DNA of 64,000 nt from Arsenicicoccus dermatophilus (GCF_022568795.1 NZ_JAKZHU010000001.1:62001-126000), one strand, 5' to 3'. Shown: positions 1 through 9,268, counted from the stretch's first letter. A program made the numbers and translations. The notes: a model not told the origin generated them from the sequence alone.

Positions 1-578
1 CCGAAGGCCACGAGCAGCGGGACGATCACGCAGATCGTCTGCACCACGCGGCGCAGGACCGGGTTGGTGATGCGGTGCGCCATCAGCGCGAAGGTGAGAT
101 AGAGCGCGGTCGCGGCGCCCACGTGCCCGCTGGGGAAGCTGGAGGTGGGCGGGGCCGGGTCCAGCTTGGTGACGTCGGGACGCGGACGGCCCGTCAGCTC
201 GGTCGCCGCCACGAACACGCTGGCCTGCAGGGCGATGGCGATGCCGGGGATGACGGCATACCACCACTCCTTGGTGCGCCACCACACGAGGGCGACGACG
301 ATCAGGCACAGACCGATGACGTACTCCGTGTTGCCGATGGTGGACCAGACGTGCGTGATCGAGTTCCACAGCGGGGTGCGGGCCTGCTCGATGTCCTTGC
401 TCAGCGGCGCCTCGGCGGTGCGCACGCCGAGCAGCGGGCCCATCAGGAGCTTGCCGAAGCCGAGGATCGCGAGGAACAGCACGAACGCCGGGGCGAGGGC
501 GCGCACCGCGAGGTCCTTGAAGGCCTCGCCCGCGCGGGGGCGGGTGCGATCGAGGTCATATCGGAGGAGGAAGGGCAT
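1..578 (-). CDS. PAP2-family membrane phosphatase, 3' end cut by window
   Basis: Probable integral-membrane phosphatase of the PAP2 (phosphatidic acid phosphatase type 2) family, acting on lipid phosphates or lipid pyrophosphates at the membrane. 192 codons are visible from an ATG at 578; the C-terminus lies beyond base 1. Hydrophobic segments fall at about residues 28-50, 83-100 and 105-122. An RPRP segment at about 130 corresponds to the end of PAP2 motif 1, and SFPSGH at about 147-152 is motif 2. Motif 3, with the catalytic His/Asp pair, would be off-window. The ATG shares one base with the stop of the upstream PAP2 gene (TGATG), so the pair is probably translationally coupled. Substrate unknown. 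Confidence 0.85.
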   Translation of the reverse strand, partial: MPFLLRYDLDRTRPRAGEAFKDLAVRALAPAFVLFLAILGFGKLLMGPLLGVRTAEAPLSKDIEQARTPLWNSITHVWSTIGNTEYVIGLCLIVVALVWWRTKEWWYAVIPGIAIALQASVFVAATELTGRPRPDVTKLDPAPPTSSFPSGHVGAATALYLTFALMAHRITNPVLRRVVQTICVIVPLLVAF

Positions 579-1462
579 CAGCGGCTCCGCTGCTCGGGCC
601 CGGGGGCGGTCTGCCCGGGGGCGGGATGGGTGGTGGGACGAGCGTGGGCGCTCGGGTCGGGCTCGCTCGGGTCGGGCGTGCTCGGGTCGGTGGGGTCGGC
701 GGGGTTGGCCGGGACGCCGGGCTCGAGGTGGTGGGGACGCACGAAGCCGCGCCAGGAGCCGTAGACCAGGGCTGCGGCCAGCACCAGGCCGGCGGTCACG
801 TCCGAGGGATAGTGCACCCCCAGGAAGACGCGGTCGAGCAGGATCGACACGGTGACGGCGGCGGCCACCAGGCAGGCCGCGACCCGCGCCGCCGCGGTGC
901 GCAGCAGCGGCCAGAGCAGCACCACCAGGGTGATGCAGATGGCGGAGGTGTTGGCGGCATGCCCCGACGGGAAGCTGTAGCCCGGCGCGGTCGACACCGG
1001 GTCGTCGACGATCGGACGGGCGCGCTGGACCAGGAGCTTGGCCTGCAGGAAGAGGTTCCAGCCGACCATCATGGTGACCCAGGCCCACAGCGAGCGGGCG
1101 GCCATCCCCTTGGCCCGCCAGGTCCACAGGCACACCAGGGTCGCTGCGACATACGCCCGCCAGGGCTGCCAGATCTCCTGCCAGACCACGAGGGCCGACC
1201 GCAGCTGCGGGTGCGAACGGGTGTGGTCCGTCGCCCGCCTGATGATCTCCGTGTCCAGGTGGATCAGCGGCTCGAAGCGCTGCTGCACGAGCACCGCGAG
1301 CGCCACGACGGGCAGGCTGAGCAGGACCGAGGTCAGGACGGCGTTGCCGAGGCGCTTGAGGTGATGACGCTGGAGGCGGTGCAATCGATCACTCCCGTCC
1401 GGAGTCGTGCTGGCCCGCCGCGACCGGCGTGGCGCCGGTGTCGGGGGTGGCGTCGGCCACAC
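578..1462 (-). CDS. PAP2-family membrane phosphatase
   Basis: Second PAP2 phosphatase, 294 aa if the ATG at 1462 is used. Membrane segments are spread through the protein. All three PAP2 motifs are visible: KLLVQRARP (motif 1), YSFPSGHAA (motif 2) and DRVFLGVHYPSD (motif 3, with the catalytic His and Asp). The C-terminus is a low-complexity Pro/Asp/Glu tail, presumably cytoplasmic. The chosen start overlaps the upstream lipid kinase by 74 bases. I see no convincing ribosome site, so the true start may lie further in. Lipid kinase and two PAP2 enzymes in one coupled cluster suggest phosphorylation and dephosphorylation of membrane lipids or undecaprenyl phosphates, but the exact substrate cannot be read from sequence. 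Confidence 0.85.
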   Translation of the reverse strand: MWPTPPPTPAPRRSRRASTTPDGSDRLHRLQRHHLKRLGNAVLTSVLLSLPVVALAVLVQQRFEPLIHLDTEIIRRATDHTRSHPQLRSALVVWQEIWQPWRAYVAATLVCLWTWRAKGMAARSLWAWVTMMVGWNLFLQAKLLVQRARPIVDDPVSTAPGYSFPSGHAANTSAICITLVVLLWPLLRTAAARVAACLVAAAVTVSILLDRVFLGVHYPSDVTAGLVLAAALVYGSWRGFVRPHHLEPGVPANPADPTDPSTPDPSEPDPSAHARPTTHPAPGQTAPGPEQRSR

Positions 1463-2618
1463 GCACGCTCAGGGCCAGGGGCACGACGGTCGCGCGCATG
1501 CCGGTGCGCTCGCCGATCGTGTCGCCGTCCAGCTGGACCTGCACGGGCTGGTCCGATCGCACCGAGATGGTCCGCGTCGTGTGGTGGGTCACCCGGTGGT
1601 GGCCCTTGCGCTGGGCGGTGATGAGCCGCAGCGCGACCGCGCCCCAGCCGATCCCGCCGTCGGGCGACAGGACGAGGGCGTCCAGGCGGCCGTCGTCGAC
1701 CTGCGCCTCCGGCATGAGCGCCAGGCCCTGGATCTTGCCGCAGTTGCCGACGATGACGCTGCGGGTGCGTCGGGTGAAGCGTTCGGTGTCCGTCTCGACG
1801 CGGGCCTTGAACTGCGAGCCCCACAGGTGCTTCAGCCCCGAGACGATGTACGCCGGCCAACCCATCGCAGCCTTCAGGCCCTCGGGGGCGTCGGCCATGA
1901 TGTCCGCGTCGAAGCCCATGCCCGCCATGACGAGGAAGTACATCTCCTCGGGGCCGGAGTCCTCCGGCGGGATGCTGTCGGCGTCGGTCTGCTCGTCGTC
2001 GACCTCGTGCTCGTCGTCCTGCGGGGCCGGGTCCACGGTCAGCACCCCCACGTCGATGGTGCGGACCTCGCCGGTGAGCGCGATGACGAGCGCGTCGCGC
2101 AGCGAGTCGACGGGCAGGTCGAGGTTGCGGGCCAGCAGGTTGCCGGTGCCGCCGGGCAGCAGCCCCATCGGGACCGGGTCGCCCGCAGCGGTGAGCTCGC
2201 TGCCGACCGTGCGCACGGTGCCGTCGCCGCCCAGCGGGCAGATGACCTCGACGCCGGCGTCGATGGCTTCCTTGGTCTGCCCGGAGCCCGGGTCGTTCTC
2301 GGTGGTCTCCAGCCACAACGGCTCGTCCCAGCCGAGCTCCTGGCAGACCTCGGTCACCTCGGCACGGACCGCGTCCACGTCGTCGAACTTGGTGGGGTTG
2401 ACGATGACGGCGGCGCGGGGGAGACGTGGCTCGGGCTCCGGGAGGGGCTCGGGCTCCGGCTCGAGCCAGGGCTCCTGCCCGGGGACCGGGGCGGGTTCGA
2501 CGGGCGCGAACCCCGGCTCGACGGGCGGCCGGCGGTCGCTCCCCCGGCGGGAGAGCACGACGAGGAGGGCCGCCAGCACGACGACCACGACGATGATCCA
2601 CACCCACATGTCTGGCAC
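1389..2618 (-). CDS. Diacylglycerol kinase-type lipid kinase
   Basis: Lipid kinase with a DAGK catalytic domain (DgkB/YegS/BmrU-like), expected to phosphorylate diacylglycerol or a related lipid using ATP. 409 aa. Residues 6-23 form an N-terminal membrane anchor, followed by a Pro/Glu-rich linker to about residue 66. The catalytic domain starts at AAVIVNPTKF and carries the nucleotide-binding GGDGT motif at 130-134 and PGGTGN at 155-160. An acidic insertion at about 200-215, rich in Asp/Glu, interrupts the C-terminal half. The ATG at 2618 gives the anchored form. It is the first gene of a three-gene minus-strand cluster with the two PAP2 phosphatases. Family assignment is firm; substrate is not. 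Confidence 0.88.
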   Translation of the reverse strand: MPDMWVWIIVVVVVLAALLVVLSRRGSDRRPPVEPGFAPVEPAPVPGQEPWLEPEPEPLPEPEPRLPRAAVIVNPTKFDDVDAVRAEVTEVCQELGWDEPLWLETTENDPGSGQTKEAIDAGVEVICPLGGDGTVRTVGSELTAAGDPVPMGLLPGGTGNLLARNLDLPVDSLRDALVIALTGEVRTIDVGVLTVDPAPQDDEHEVDDEQTDADSIPPEDSGPEEMYFLVMAGMGFDADIMADAPEGLKAAMGWPAYIVSGLKHLWGSQFKARVETDTERFTRRTRSVIVGNCGKIQGLALMPEAQVDDGRLDALVLSPDGGIGWGAVALRLITAQRKGHHRVTHHTTRTISVRSDQPVQVQLDGDTIGERTGMRATVVPLALSVRVADATPDTGATPVAAGQHDSGRE

Positions 2619-2829
2619 GACGGTGACCGTACCCAGAGGGTCAAGCCTGCCTACCTGGTTTGGTCTGATCGGAGCCTGTTCGTGACCTGGCGTCTCCCTC
2701 GCGCTCGCAGCTCAGCTTCTTCTCGGCCTACCTCCGCGTCGCCTCATGGCCATCAGGTGTGCATCTCGCCGTCGCAGACGGCCGTCATACCAGGTGGAGG
2801 GTGGCCGGACCGCCCACTAGGCTCGGCCC

Positions 2830-4164
2830 GTGATCGACATCAAGCTCCTGCGCGAGGACCCCGAGCGGGTCCGGGCGTCGCAAAAGGCCCGTGGCGAGGA
2901 CCCCACCCTCGTCGACCAGATCCTCGACCTCGACCGGCGCCGACGCTCGGCGCAGTCCGAGTTCGAGCAGCTGCGGGCGGAGCAGAAGGCCGTCTCCAAG
3001 GACGTGGGCGGCCTCATGGGCCGCGCGCAGAAGGCCACGAAGGCCGGCGCCGCCGACGCCGACGAGCTGATGGCGCAGGCCCAGGCCGCGCGCAGCCGGG
3101 CCGCCGAGCTGAGCGACCAGGTCAAGGAGCTCGAGCAGGCGGCCGACGAGGCGGCCCGCGAGATGGAGACCATCGCCTTGCGCGTGGGCAATGTCGTCGT
3201 CGACGGGGTCCCGACCGGTGGCGAGGAGGACTTCGCGCTCGTCGAGGAGGTCGGGACGCCGCGGGACTTCGTGGCCGAGGGCTTCGCGCCCAAGGACCAC
3301 GTCGACCTCGGGCTCGGCCTGGGGATCATGGACCTGGAGCGCGGCGCCAAGGTCGCGGGCAGCCGGTTCTACTACCTCGTGGGTGACGGCGCCCGGCTGG
3401 AGTACGCCCTCATGGGGCTCGCCCAGCAGGTCGCGAACGACGAGGGCTTCGTGCCCCTCGTCGTCCCCAACCTCGTCAAGGGCCACACCATGGCGGGTGC
3501 CGGCTTCCTGGACAGCCACGCCGACGAGGTCTACCAGCTGCCCGCCGACGAGCTCTACCTCACCGGCACGTCGGAGGTGGGCCTCGCGGGCTACCACCTG
3601 GACGAGATCGTCGACCTGAGCGCCGGTCCGCTGCGCTACACCGCGACCTCGACGTGCTACCGCCGCGAGGCAGGCAGCCACGGCAAGGACACCAAGGGGA
3701 TCTTCCGGGTCCACCAGTTCCAGAAGACCGAGATGTTCGTCTACTGCCGCCCCGAGGACGCCGAGGCCGAGCACGCCAACCTGCTGCGCATCGAGCGGCG
3801 GATGCTCGACGCGCTCGAGCTGCCCTATCGCGTGATCGACGTGGCGGCGGGTGACCTCGGCGGGCCGGCGGCGCGCAAGTTCGACTGCGAGGCGTGGGTG
3901 CCCAGCCAGGAGCGCTATCGCGAGCTGACCTCGACGTCCAACTGCACGACCTTCCAGGCGCGGCGGCTCGGGATCCGCGAGCGCGACCCGCAGGGCAACG
4001 GCACCCGCATCGTCGCCACGCTCAACGGCACCATGCTCACCAACACCCGCCCGATGGTCGCGCTGCTCGAGAACCACCAGCAGGCCGACGGATCCGTGCG
4101 GGTGCCCGCGGCGCTGCGGCCCTGGCTGGGCGGGCGCGAGGTCCTCGAGCCGGTGTCCCGCTGA
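2830..4164 (+). CDS. serS: Serine--tRNA ligase
   Basis: Cytoplasmic class II aminoacyl-tRNA synthetase that charges tRNA-Ser (and tRNA-Sec where present) with serine. 444 aa, a slightly long but normal length. The N-terminal 110 residues form the long antiparallel coiled-coil arm that grips the tRNA variable loop. The catalytic core shows motif 1 around [16 protein letters not shown], motif 2 at [20 protein letters not shown] (Arg contacting ATP), and motif 3 near the C-terminus at [19 protein letters not shown]. Starts at ATG 2830 with [12 protein letters not shown], typical of the family. The stop overlaps the start of the following HAD phosphatase (TGATG), so the two genes are coupled. Confidence 0.97.
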   Translation: MIDIKLLREDPERVRASQKARGEDPTLVDQILDLDRRRRSAQSEFEQLRAEQKAVSKDVGGLMGRAQKATKAGAADADELMAQAQAARSRAAELSDQVKELEQAADEAAREMETIALRVGNVVVDGVPTGGEEDFALVEEVGTPRDFVAEGFAPKDHVDLGLGLGIMDLERGAKVAGSRFYYLVGDGARLEYALMGLAQQVANDEGFVPLVVPNLVKGHTMAGAGFLDSHADEVYQLPADELYLTGTSEVGLAGYHLDEIVDLSAGPLRYTATSTCYRREAGSHGKDTKGIFRVHQFQKTEMFVYCRPEDAEAEHANLLRIERRMLDALELPYRVIDVAAGDLGGPAARKFDCEAWVPSQERYRELTSTSNCTTFQARRLGIRERDPQGNGTRIVATLNGTMLTNTRPMVALLENHQQADGSVRVPAALRPWLGGREVLEPVSR

Positions 4165-5084
4165 TGCCGGGCGCCGGGCGCGAGACGGGCGGCCCGCAGG
4201 CCGCCGACGAGACGGTGACCTCCGTGGCCGACCAGGGCTCGGCGCCGGTCGGCGAGGTCGACGACGAGGTGGTGGACTCCCGGCGGGGCCGTCGTCCGCG
4301 GATGGTCTGCCTGGACATCGACGGCACCACCATCAACCACGCGGGCGATATGTCCGACGCGGTGCGGGAGGCCGTGCAGGACGTCGCCGCGGCCGGGGTC
4401 CACGTGGTCATGGCCACCGGGCGCGCCTGCGTGGCGACCATGCCGATCATCCGGCGGCTCGGGATCTCGCGTGGGCGGGCGGTGTGCTCCAACGGCGCCG
4501 TCACCCTCAAGCTCGACCCCGAGCGCAAGAAGGGCTACAAGTTCACCGAGGTCGTGACCTTCGAGCCCGGACCGTCCCTGGAGCTGCTGCGCGCCAAGAT
4601 CCCCGACGCCCTGGTCGCGGTCGAGGAGCTCGGCAAGGGATTCAAGGTCAACGAGCCCTTCCCCGAGGGCGAGCTCGACGGCAAGATCCGCGTGGTCGGG
4701 TGGGACGAGCTCATCGCCACCCCGGCCACCCGCGTCACGCTGCGCCAGCCCGACGTGCCCGTGGAGGACTTCCTGCGCAAGGTGCACTCGGTCGGGCTGC
4801 ACGGGGTGTCGTATGCCGTGGGCTTCTCGGCCTGGCTCGACATCAACCCCGAGGGCGTCTCCAAGGCCTCGGCGCTGGAGCTGGTGCGCCGCAAGCTGGG
4901 CGTCGACCCGCGTGACACGGTGGCCTGCGGCGACCAGCGCAACGACCTGGAGATGCTGTCCTGGGCTGCCCGCGGGGTGGCCATGGGCAACGCGCCCGAC
5001 GAGGTCAAGGCCGTCGCCGACGAGGTGACCGGGCACGTCGACGACGACGGTCTCGTGCCGGTGCTGCGCTCGCTGATCGCCTGA
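4164..5084 (+). CDS. Cof-type HAD-superfamily phosphatase
   Basis: Haloacid-dehalogenase phosphatase of the Cof (HAD-IIB) group, which hydrolyses small phosphorylated metabolites. 306 aa from the ATG that overlaps the serS stop by one base. The first about 45 residues are a non-conserved acidic tail. The nucleophile motif CLDIDGTT lies at 49-56 (catalytic Asp51 and Asp53), the Thr motif is MATGR near 83-87, Lys234 is the motif III lysine, and GDQRND at 256-261 is the Mg-binding motif IV, followed by GVAMGNA. The C2-type cap sits between motifs II and III. Linkage of serS with a HAD phosphatase is common in Actinomycetota. The physiological substrate is unknown. Confidence 0.9.
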   Translation: MPGAGRETGGPQAADETVTSVADQGSAPVGEVDDEVVDSRRGRRPRMVCLDIDGTTINHAGDMSDAVREAVQDVAAAGVHVVMATGRACVATMPIIRRLGISRGRAVCSNGAVTLKLDPERKKGYKFTEVVTFEPGPSLELLRAKIPDALVAVEELGKGFKVNEPFPEGELDGKIRVVGWDELIATPATRVTLRQPDVPVEDFLRKVHSVGLHGVSYAVGFSAWLDINPEGVSKASALELVRRKLGVDPRDTVACGDQRNDLEMLSWAARGVAMGNAPDEVKAVADEVTGHVDDDGLVPVLRSLIA

Positions 5085-5141
5085 TCCCACGCCCACGCCC
5101 ACGCCCTTCGGCCGGACCGCCTCGACTCGTTGCGCCTTCTT

Positions 5142-5209
5142 GGGGCCAGGCTGGCCCCGTGGCACGTTCAAAGAGGGGCCTAAACGTACTCAACGGGGCC
5201 AGCCTGGCC
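5142..5209. repeat. 68-bp palindromic repeat, copy 1
   Basis: Long imperfect hairpin in the gap between the HAD phosphatase and the M15 peptidase. Outer arms at 5144-5160 and 5193-5209 are exact 17-base reverse complements. A shorter inner pair (ACGTT near 5164 and AACGT near 5183) closes a loop containing AGAGGGGCC. The same element recurs at 7621-7688 with near-identical sequence. It has no open frame of its own. Possible roles: a REP/BIME-like or MITE-like dispersed repeat, also usable as a transcription terminator after the phosphatase gene. Confidence 0.85.
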
Positions 5210-5302
5210 TCGGAGCGTCGGTCCCTGGTTGTGGGAATCGACCCGCCCCTACGGTCACGTGCAGTAGCGTTTAACTACTGATAGTGACCTATGGGAGGTG
5301 TC

Positions 5303-6757
5303 GTGCACACGACCGGGTTACGGGTGGCCATGGCGACGTTGCTCGCCTGGGCGTTGCTGACGCCTGCCGGAGCTGCCCTGGCGGACCCCGACGCCCACAC
5401 GGACGGCCGGGTGGCGGCGTCCACGACACGACCCGCTGCGGGCGCGGCTGCGACGACTGCCGACCCGGCCCCTCCCGCCGCGACATCCGTCCCCGACCCG
5501 GTCCGGTCCGCGGAGACGTCGACGGACCCGATCCAGGGCGAGCCGCCTTCCGGCATACGGACCTCCACCGGGACCGCCCCCGTAGACCCGACCTCCTCGG
5601 CCACCCTGAGCCCGCGTCGGCCCGTCGGTCAGGCGCTGCGGCTCCAGGTCGGCTGCGAGAGCTGCTCCTGGCCCTTCTCCTGGGTCGCGGGGGTGGGCCG
5701 GACCCGGCTCACCGGTCTCACGCTGCCTTCCCGTCCTGGGGCGACGGTCACCATCCGGCGTCTGCTGCCGGGACAGACCGCCTGGTCCAACGTCGGCTAC
5801 GTCGCCGCCGACGGACTGGGCCGGTTCGCCTGGGTCGGCCCGATGACCCCGCCGGGCACCGTCACCTACCAGGCCACCATGGCCGCGGGCGGCACCTCTC
5901 CCGTCGAGCGCCGCACCGTGGTGAATCCCGCCGTCACGCTCGCCGTCCCAGCCACCCTCGACACCCTCCTCGACCCGAGGCTGAGCGGGGTCGTCGCGCC
6001 GCGGTTCCCCGGCATACCGGTCCGCACCGAGGTCCTCGTGGGAGGCGTATGGCGCAGCGCCGCCACCCGCGCCTCGGCGAGCGGGGGAGCCTGGGCGATG
6101 CCGCTGGCCTACGGCCGGGGCGTGGCGGGCTCGTTCACCGTCCGCGCCGCGATCACCCTGCCCGGTGGCAGGGTCGTCGCCAGCCCCGCGCGGGTGGTCC
6201 GCCGAGCCGCCGTCCTCCGACCCGTCGTGCGGGGCACCGTCCGGTCGGACGTGCCGGTGACCTACCGCACCGGGTGCCCGGTCGGCCCGTCCCGCCTCAG
6301 CACGATCGACATGAACCACTGGGGCTTCGACGGCCGGGTCCACCGCGGGCGGCTGGTGATCCGCACCGGCAACGTGACGCCGATCCTGCGGGCCTTCCAG
6401 GTGGCCTTCGACGGACGCTTCCCGATACGGGAGATGCGTGACGCGAGCGTCTACGGGGGCAACGACGTGATCTCCATGGAGCACGACAACACCAATGCCT
6501 TCAACTGCCGCCGCGTCACCGGCAATCCCTACCGGATGTCCCCGCACACCTACGGCACGTCGATCGACATCAACACCGTCGAGAACCCCTACCGCATCCC
6601 GTCCGGCGTGTGGCTGCCTCGCAACGGCGCTGCCTACGTCGCCCGATCGCCATACCGCGCAGGCATGCTCACGCCCGGCCACCCCTTCACCCGGGCGTTG
6701 CAGGGCAACGGCTTCACCTGGCTGAGCGGATTCGACTGGCAGCACTTCCAGCGATGA
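5303..6757 (+). CDS. Secreted M15-family peptidase (D-Ala-D-Ala carboxypeptidase-like)
   Basis: Exported cell-wall peptidase. From the GTG at 5303 the protein is 484 aa. An in-frame ATG lies four codons upstream at 5291, but GGGAGG at 5293-5298 is an ideal ribosome site for the GTG, so I prefer the GTG. It has an N-terminal signal peptide (hydrophobic core MATLLAWALL, cleavage after ALA) and a Pro/Thr/Ala-rich linker to about residue 100. A central region with beta-strand-rich repeats follows. The C-terminal about 130 residues carry the zinc signature SPHTYGTSIDIN (H and D ligands) and the terminal GFDWQHFQ motif of peptidase family M15. The stop overlaps the next lipoprotein gene (ATGA). Likely trims peptidoglycan stem peptides; exact cleavage site unknown. 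Confidence 0.82.
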   Translation: MHTTGLRVAMATLLAWALLTPAGAALADPDAHTDGRVAASTTRPAAGAAATTADPAPPAATSVPDPVRSAETSTDPIQGEPPSGIRTSTGTAPVDPTSSATLSPRRPVGQALRLQVGCESCSWPFSWVAGVGRTRLTGLTLPSRPGATVTIRRLLPGQTAWSNVGYVAADGLGRFAWVGPMTPPGTVTYQATMAAGGTSPVERRTVVNPAVTLAVPATLDTLLDPRLSGVVAPRFPGIPVRTEVLVGGVWRSAATRASASGGAWAMPLAYGRGVAGSFTVRAAITLPGGRVVASPARVVRRAAVLRPVVRGTVRSDVPVTYRTGCPVGPSRLSTIDMNHWGFDGRVHRGRLVIRTGNVTPILRAFQVAFDGRFPIREMRDASVYGGNDVISMEHDNTNAFNCRRVTGNPYRMSPHTYGTSIDINTVENPYRIPSGVWLPRNGAAYVARSPYRAGMLTPGHPFTRALQGNGFTWLSGFDWQHFQR

Positions 6758-7563
6758 GCCGTATGTCGGGGAAGGGCCTCCTCGTGCCCGCGGTGGTCGT
6801 GGCGGGGTGGGCTCTCGCGGGGTGCTCGGGCTCTGCCGGGCAGGCGGCGCGCTCGGCATCGGTGGTGACACCGATCGCCCCCTCCCGGACCGTGGCCGCC
6901 GGGTCGAGCGGGGCGGCGTCGCCGGGACCGTCGGGCTCCACGAGCACGGCAGGTGCTCAGGTCACCGGCACGGAAGCGCCGGTCGTCGAGTCGCGGCTCA
7001 GCGAGCCGCCCGTCGTCGAGCCCCCCAGACCCACGGCGCCGGCTCCCACGACGGCCGGCGCGCTGGACCCCCGTGCGCTGCCTATGCCATCGGGGTGGCG
7101 CACCCAGGTCGGGGACGGTGCAGACGGCGGGTACATCCCCAACGGCAGCTGGGTCAACGCCCGGGACGCGCGCTCGACGGCCAGCGAGATCCTGGCCCTG
7201 GGGTGCAGCGAGGTCCCGGTGGGGTGGCCGGTGCCCATGGCGGCGCTGGAGGGCAGCTATGTCGGGCCGGCCGGTGCGCCGGGGACGTCGGTGGCCCTGG
7301 AGCTCGCGTCGGCCGCGGACGCCGCACGCTTCCTGGAGGTCCACCGTGAGCAGGGGCGGTCATGCGTGCCGCCGGCCTACGAGGAGATAGACACCTCGAC
7401 CGACAGACTCGTGGATCGCCGTGTCCTCGAGGGGGATCCGACACCGTGGCTGGAGGTCGTCGGCATCCGCGATCGGCAGGTGACCTTCCTCATGCTCCAG
7501 GAGCGGGCCGGGACCCTGACGACGGCGCAGGTCGACGCCCTGGTGGCAAGCATCACCCGCTGA
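6754..7563 (+). CDS. Putative lipoprotein of unknown function
   Basis: 269-aa exported lipoprotein starting at the ATG that overlaps the peptidase stop (ATGA). The N-terminus has a positively charged MSRMSGK, a hydrophobic core and the lipobox LAGC. The mature protein begins with a long Ser/Thr/Pro/Ala-rich spacer to about residue 105, typical of surface lipoproteins that reach through the wall. The remaining about 160 residues form a compact domain with two cysteines (near GCSEVP and SCVPPA) that could pair. I do not recognise the domain. Tight coupling with an M15 peptidase suggests an envelope function, which is inference from context only. Confidence 0.7.
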   Translation: MSRMSGKGLLVPAVVVAGWALAGCSGSAGQAARSASVVTPIAPSRTVAAGSSGAASPGPSGSTSTAGAQVTGTEAPVVESRLSEPPVVEPPRPTAPAPTTAGALDPRALPMPSGWRTQVGDGADGGYIPNGSWVNARDARSTASEILALGCSEVPVGWPVPMAALEGSYVGPAGAPGTSVALELASAADAARFLEVHREQGRSCVPPAYEEIDTSTDRLVDRRVLEGDPTPWLEVVGIRDRQVTFLMLQERAGTLTTAQVDALVASITR

Positions 7564-7620
7564 ACGATCCCCGTTGTGGAGGTGGACCCACCTCCACGCC
7601 CCTGCCCGCTCGTCCCATGA

Positions 7621-7688
7621 GGGCCAGGCTGGCCCCGTGGCACGTTCAAAGAGGGGCCTAAACGTACTCAACGGGGCCAGCCTGGCCC
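7621..7688. repeat. 68-bp palindromic repeat, copy 2
   Basis: Second copy of the hairpin element seen at 5142-5209, same orientation, with exact 18-base arms at 7621-7638 and 7671-7688. It lies in the convergent gap between the lipoprotein gene (ends 7563) and the LURP-one gene (ends 7758), a position where it could terminate both transcripts. The inner sequence between the arms is the same as in copy 1, so this is a true dispersed repeat and not just two unrelated terminators. Confidence 0.85.
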
Positions 7689-7757
7689 GGGGTGGCGCGG
7701 GGTGTGGCGGGGCCCGGTGCGGCGCGGTGCGAGGCGGGGGCCCGGGGTGGCGCGCGG

Positions 7758-8366
7758 TCAGCGGGCCTGGAGGGCGTCCAGCGCCACGGCCATCGCGGCC
7801 GCGCAGCGCCAGTCGAGCTGCCACCCGTTCGCGGCGGTGGGCAGCTCCACGACATACCGGTCGCGCACCGAGATCTTGCGCTCGACGCCGAGCACCGGGG
7901 TGCCGTCGTTGGCGGTGAAGTCGAAGTGGTAGACCCACGGGATCGGGAGCTCGTCGAGCACGGGGAGGATCTCGAAGAGCCGGCGGGCCAGCGCCACGCC
8001 CTGGTTGCGCTCGGTGCCGGTCGACTCGAGCCCGTCGGCGGTGCCGAGGTGCCAGGTGGAGCGCAGCAGCGACTTCGCGAAGTCCTTGCGGAACCACCCG
8101 AGCGCCTGCCCCTGCGCGTCGGTGATGTCGTAGGTCGCGGCCAGGTCGATCCGCTGCCGCGCCCGGAACGAGAACACCGGCTGCGTCTTGGCCTCGTCGG
8201 CGTAGAACGTCACCTGCTCCTTGAAGGCGAACCGCTTCTGCTGTGCGAACGCCAGCAGCGCCCCCTCGTTGCCCGCGTCGTCGAGCTCACGGATCTCGTA
8301 GCGGTTGACCAGCATCGTGATGCGCTGGCGGACGGCGAATCGGCGGGGGCGCGGCTGGGTGCTCAT
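7758..8366 (-). CDS. LURP-one-related (tubby-like) family protein
   Basis: 202-aa cytoplasmic protein that looks like the LURP-one-related/YxjI family, a tubby-like beta-barrel fold with a central helix. Visible family features are the opening RQRITMLVNRYEI, the alternating strands such as PVFSFRARQRI and TYDITDAQGQALGWFRKDF, and the C-terminal hydrophobic helix WRCAAAMAVALDALQ. No catalytic motif is known for bacterial members; membrane-phospholipid binding has been proposed from the fold. ATG at 8366. It is convergent with the lipoprotein gene and divergent from the methyltransferase gene, so probably monocistronic. Confidence 0.7.
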   Translation of the reverse strand: MSTQPRPRRFAVRQRITMLVNRYEIRELDDAGNEGALLAFAQQKRFAFKEQVTFYADEAKTQPVFSFRARQRIDLAATYDITDAQGQALGWFRKDFAKSLLRSTWHLGTADGLESTGTERNQGVALARRLFEILPVLDELPIPWVYHFDFTANDGTPVLGVERKISVRDRYVVELPTAANGWQLDWRCAAAMAVALDALQAR

Positions 8367-8452
8367 GGGGCCATGCTGTCACCACGCGAGGGTCGTATGG
8401 CGGCAGGCTCGGCGCCCCACCCGCCATACGGCCGTGCCATCCTGGGGGCACC

Positions 8453-9268
8453 ATGTCCGAGCTCGTGATCACCTCTGCTGCCAACCCTCGCCTGCGCGCC
8501 CTAACCGGTCTGCGTCGCCGACGCGTCCGGGAGGAGGCGGGGTTGACGCTCCTGGAGGGTTTCGAGGAGCTGGAGCTGGCCCTGTCTGCGGGGGTGCGCC
8601 CGCAGTCGTTGTACTACTGCCCGGAGCTGATGCTCGACCCGGACGCCCAGCTGGCGGTGGTGCGGGCGGCGGCGGAGGACGGGGCGGAGACGGTGCGGCT
8701 GGGTCGGGCGGCCTTCGAGAAGGTCGCCTACCGGGAGGGGCCGGACGGTTTCCTCGCGGTCGTCGCCTCGGTGGACCGCGGCCTGGCCGACCTGGTCCTG
8801 CCCGAGGATCCCTTCGTGCTCATCTGCGAGGGCGTGGAGAAGCCCGGCAACCTGGGCGCGATGCTCCGCACGGCCGATGCCGCGGGGGTCGACGCGGTGC
8901 TCGCCGCCGACCCGGTCACCGACTGGGGCAACCCGAACGTCATCCGCGGGAGCAAGGGCACGGTGTTCTCCGTCCCGGTGGCCACGGCGACGTCCGCGCA
9001 GACGTTGGCGGCCTGCCGGCGGCGTGGCGTGATGGTCGTCGCGGCGACGCCGGACACCGACGTGGAGCACACCGACGTGGACTACACGGGGCCGGTCGCG
9101 ATCGCGGTGGGTGCTGAGAAGACTGGTCTGACAACGGAGTTCCTCGAGGCTGCCGACGTGCGGGTGCGGATCCCGATGGTGGGCCGGGCCAACTCGCTCA
9201 ACGTCGCCACCTCGGCGGCCATCGTGATCTACGAGGCGGTGCGGCAGCGGCGGGGCGTCCGTCGCTGA
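8453..9268 (+). CDS. TrmH/SpoU-family RNA 2'-O-methyltransferase
   Basis: SPOUT-class RNA methyltransferase expected to 2'-O-methylate a ribose in rRNA or tRNA using S-adenosylmethionine. 271 aa. The N-terminal about 100 residues match the SpoU substrate-binding domain (ITSAANPRLRALTGL then LLEGFEELELAL). The catalytic domain has the three SPOUT motifs: GNLGAMLRTADAAGVDAV (motif 1, with the conserved Arg), AIAVGAEKTGL (motif 2) and IPMVGRANSLNVATSAAIVIYEA (motif 3), which build the trefoil knot. ATG at 8453, 86 bases from the divergent LURP-one gene. The target nucleotide cannot be assigned from sequence. Confidence 0.92.
   Translation: MSELVITSAANPRLRALTGLRRRRVREEAGLTLLEGFEELELALSAGVRPQSLYYCPELMLDPDAQLAVVRAAAEDGAETVRLGRAAFEKVAYREGPDGFLAVVASVDRGLADLVLPEDPFVLICEGVEKPGNLGAMLRTADAAGVDAVLAADPVTDWGNPNVIRGSKGTVFSVPVATATSAQTLAACRRRGVMVVAATPDTDVEHTDVDYTGPVAIAVGAEKTGLTTEFLEAADVRVRIPMVGRANSLNVATSAAIVIYEAVRQRRGVRR

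Noticed and set aside
5085-5302. tRNA or other RNA gene in the gap after serS and the HAD gene
   Set aside because: No cloverleaf arms or T-loop motif seen; the only structure is the 68-bp hairpin repeat.
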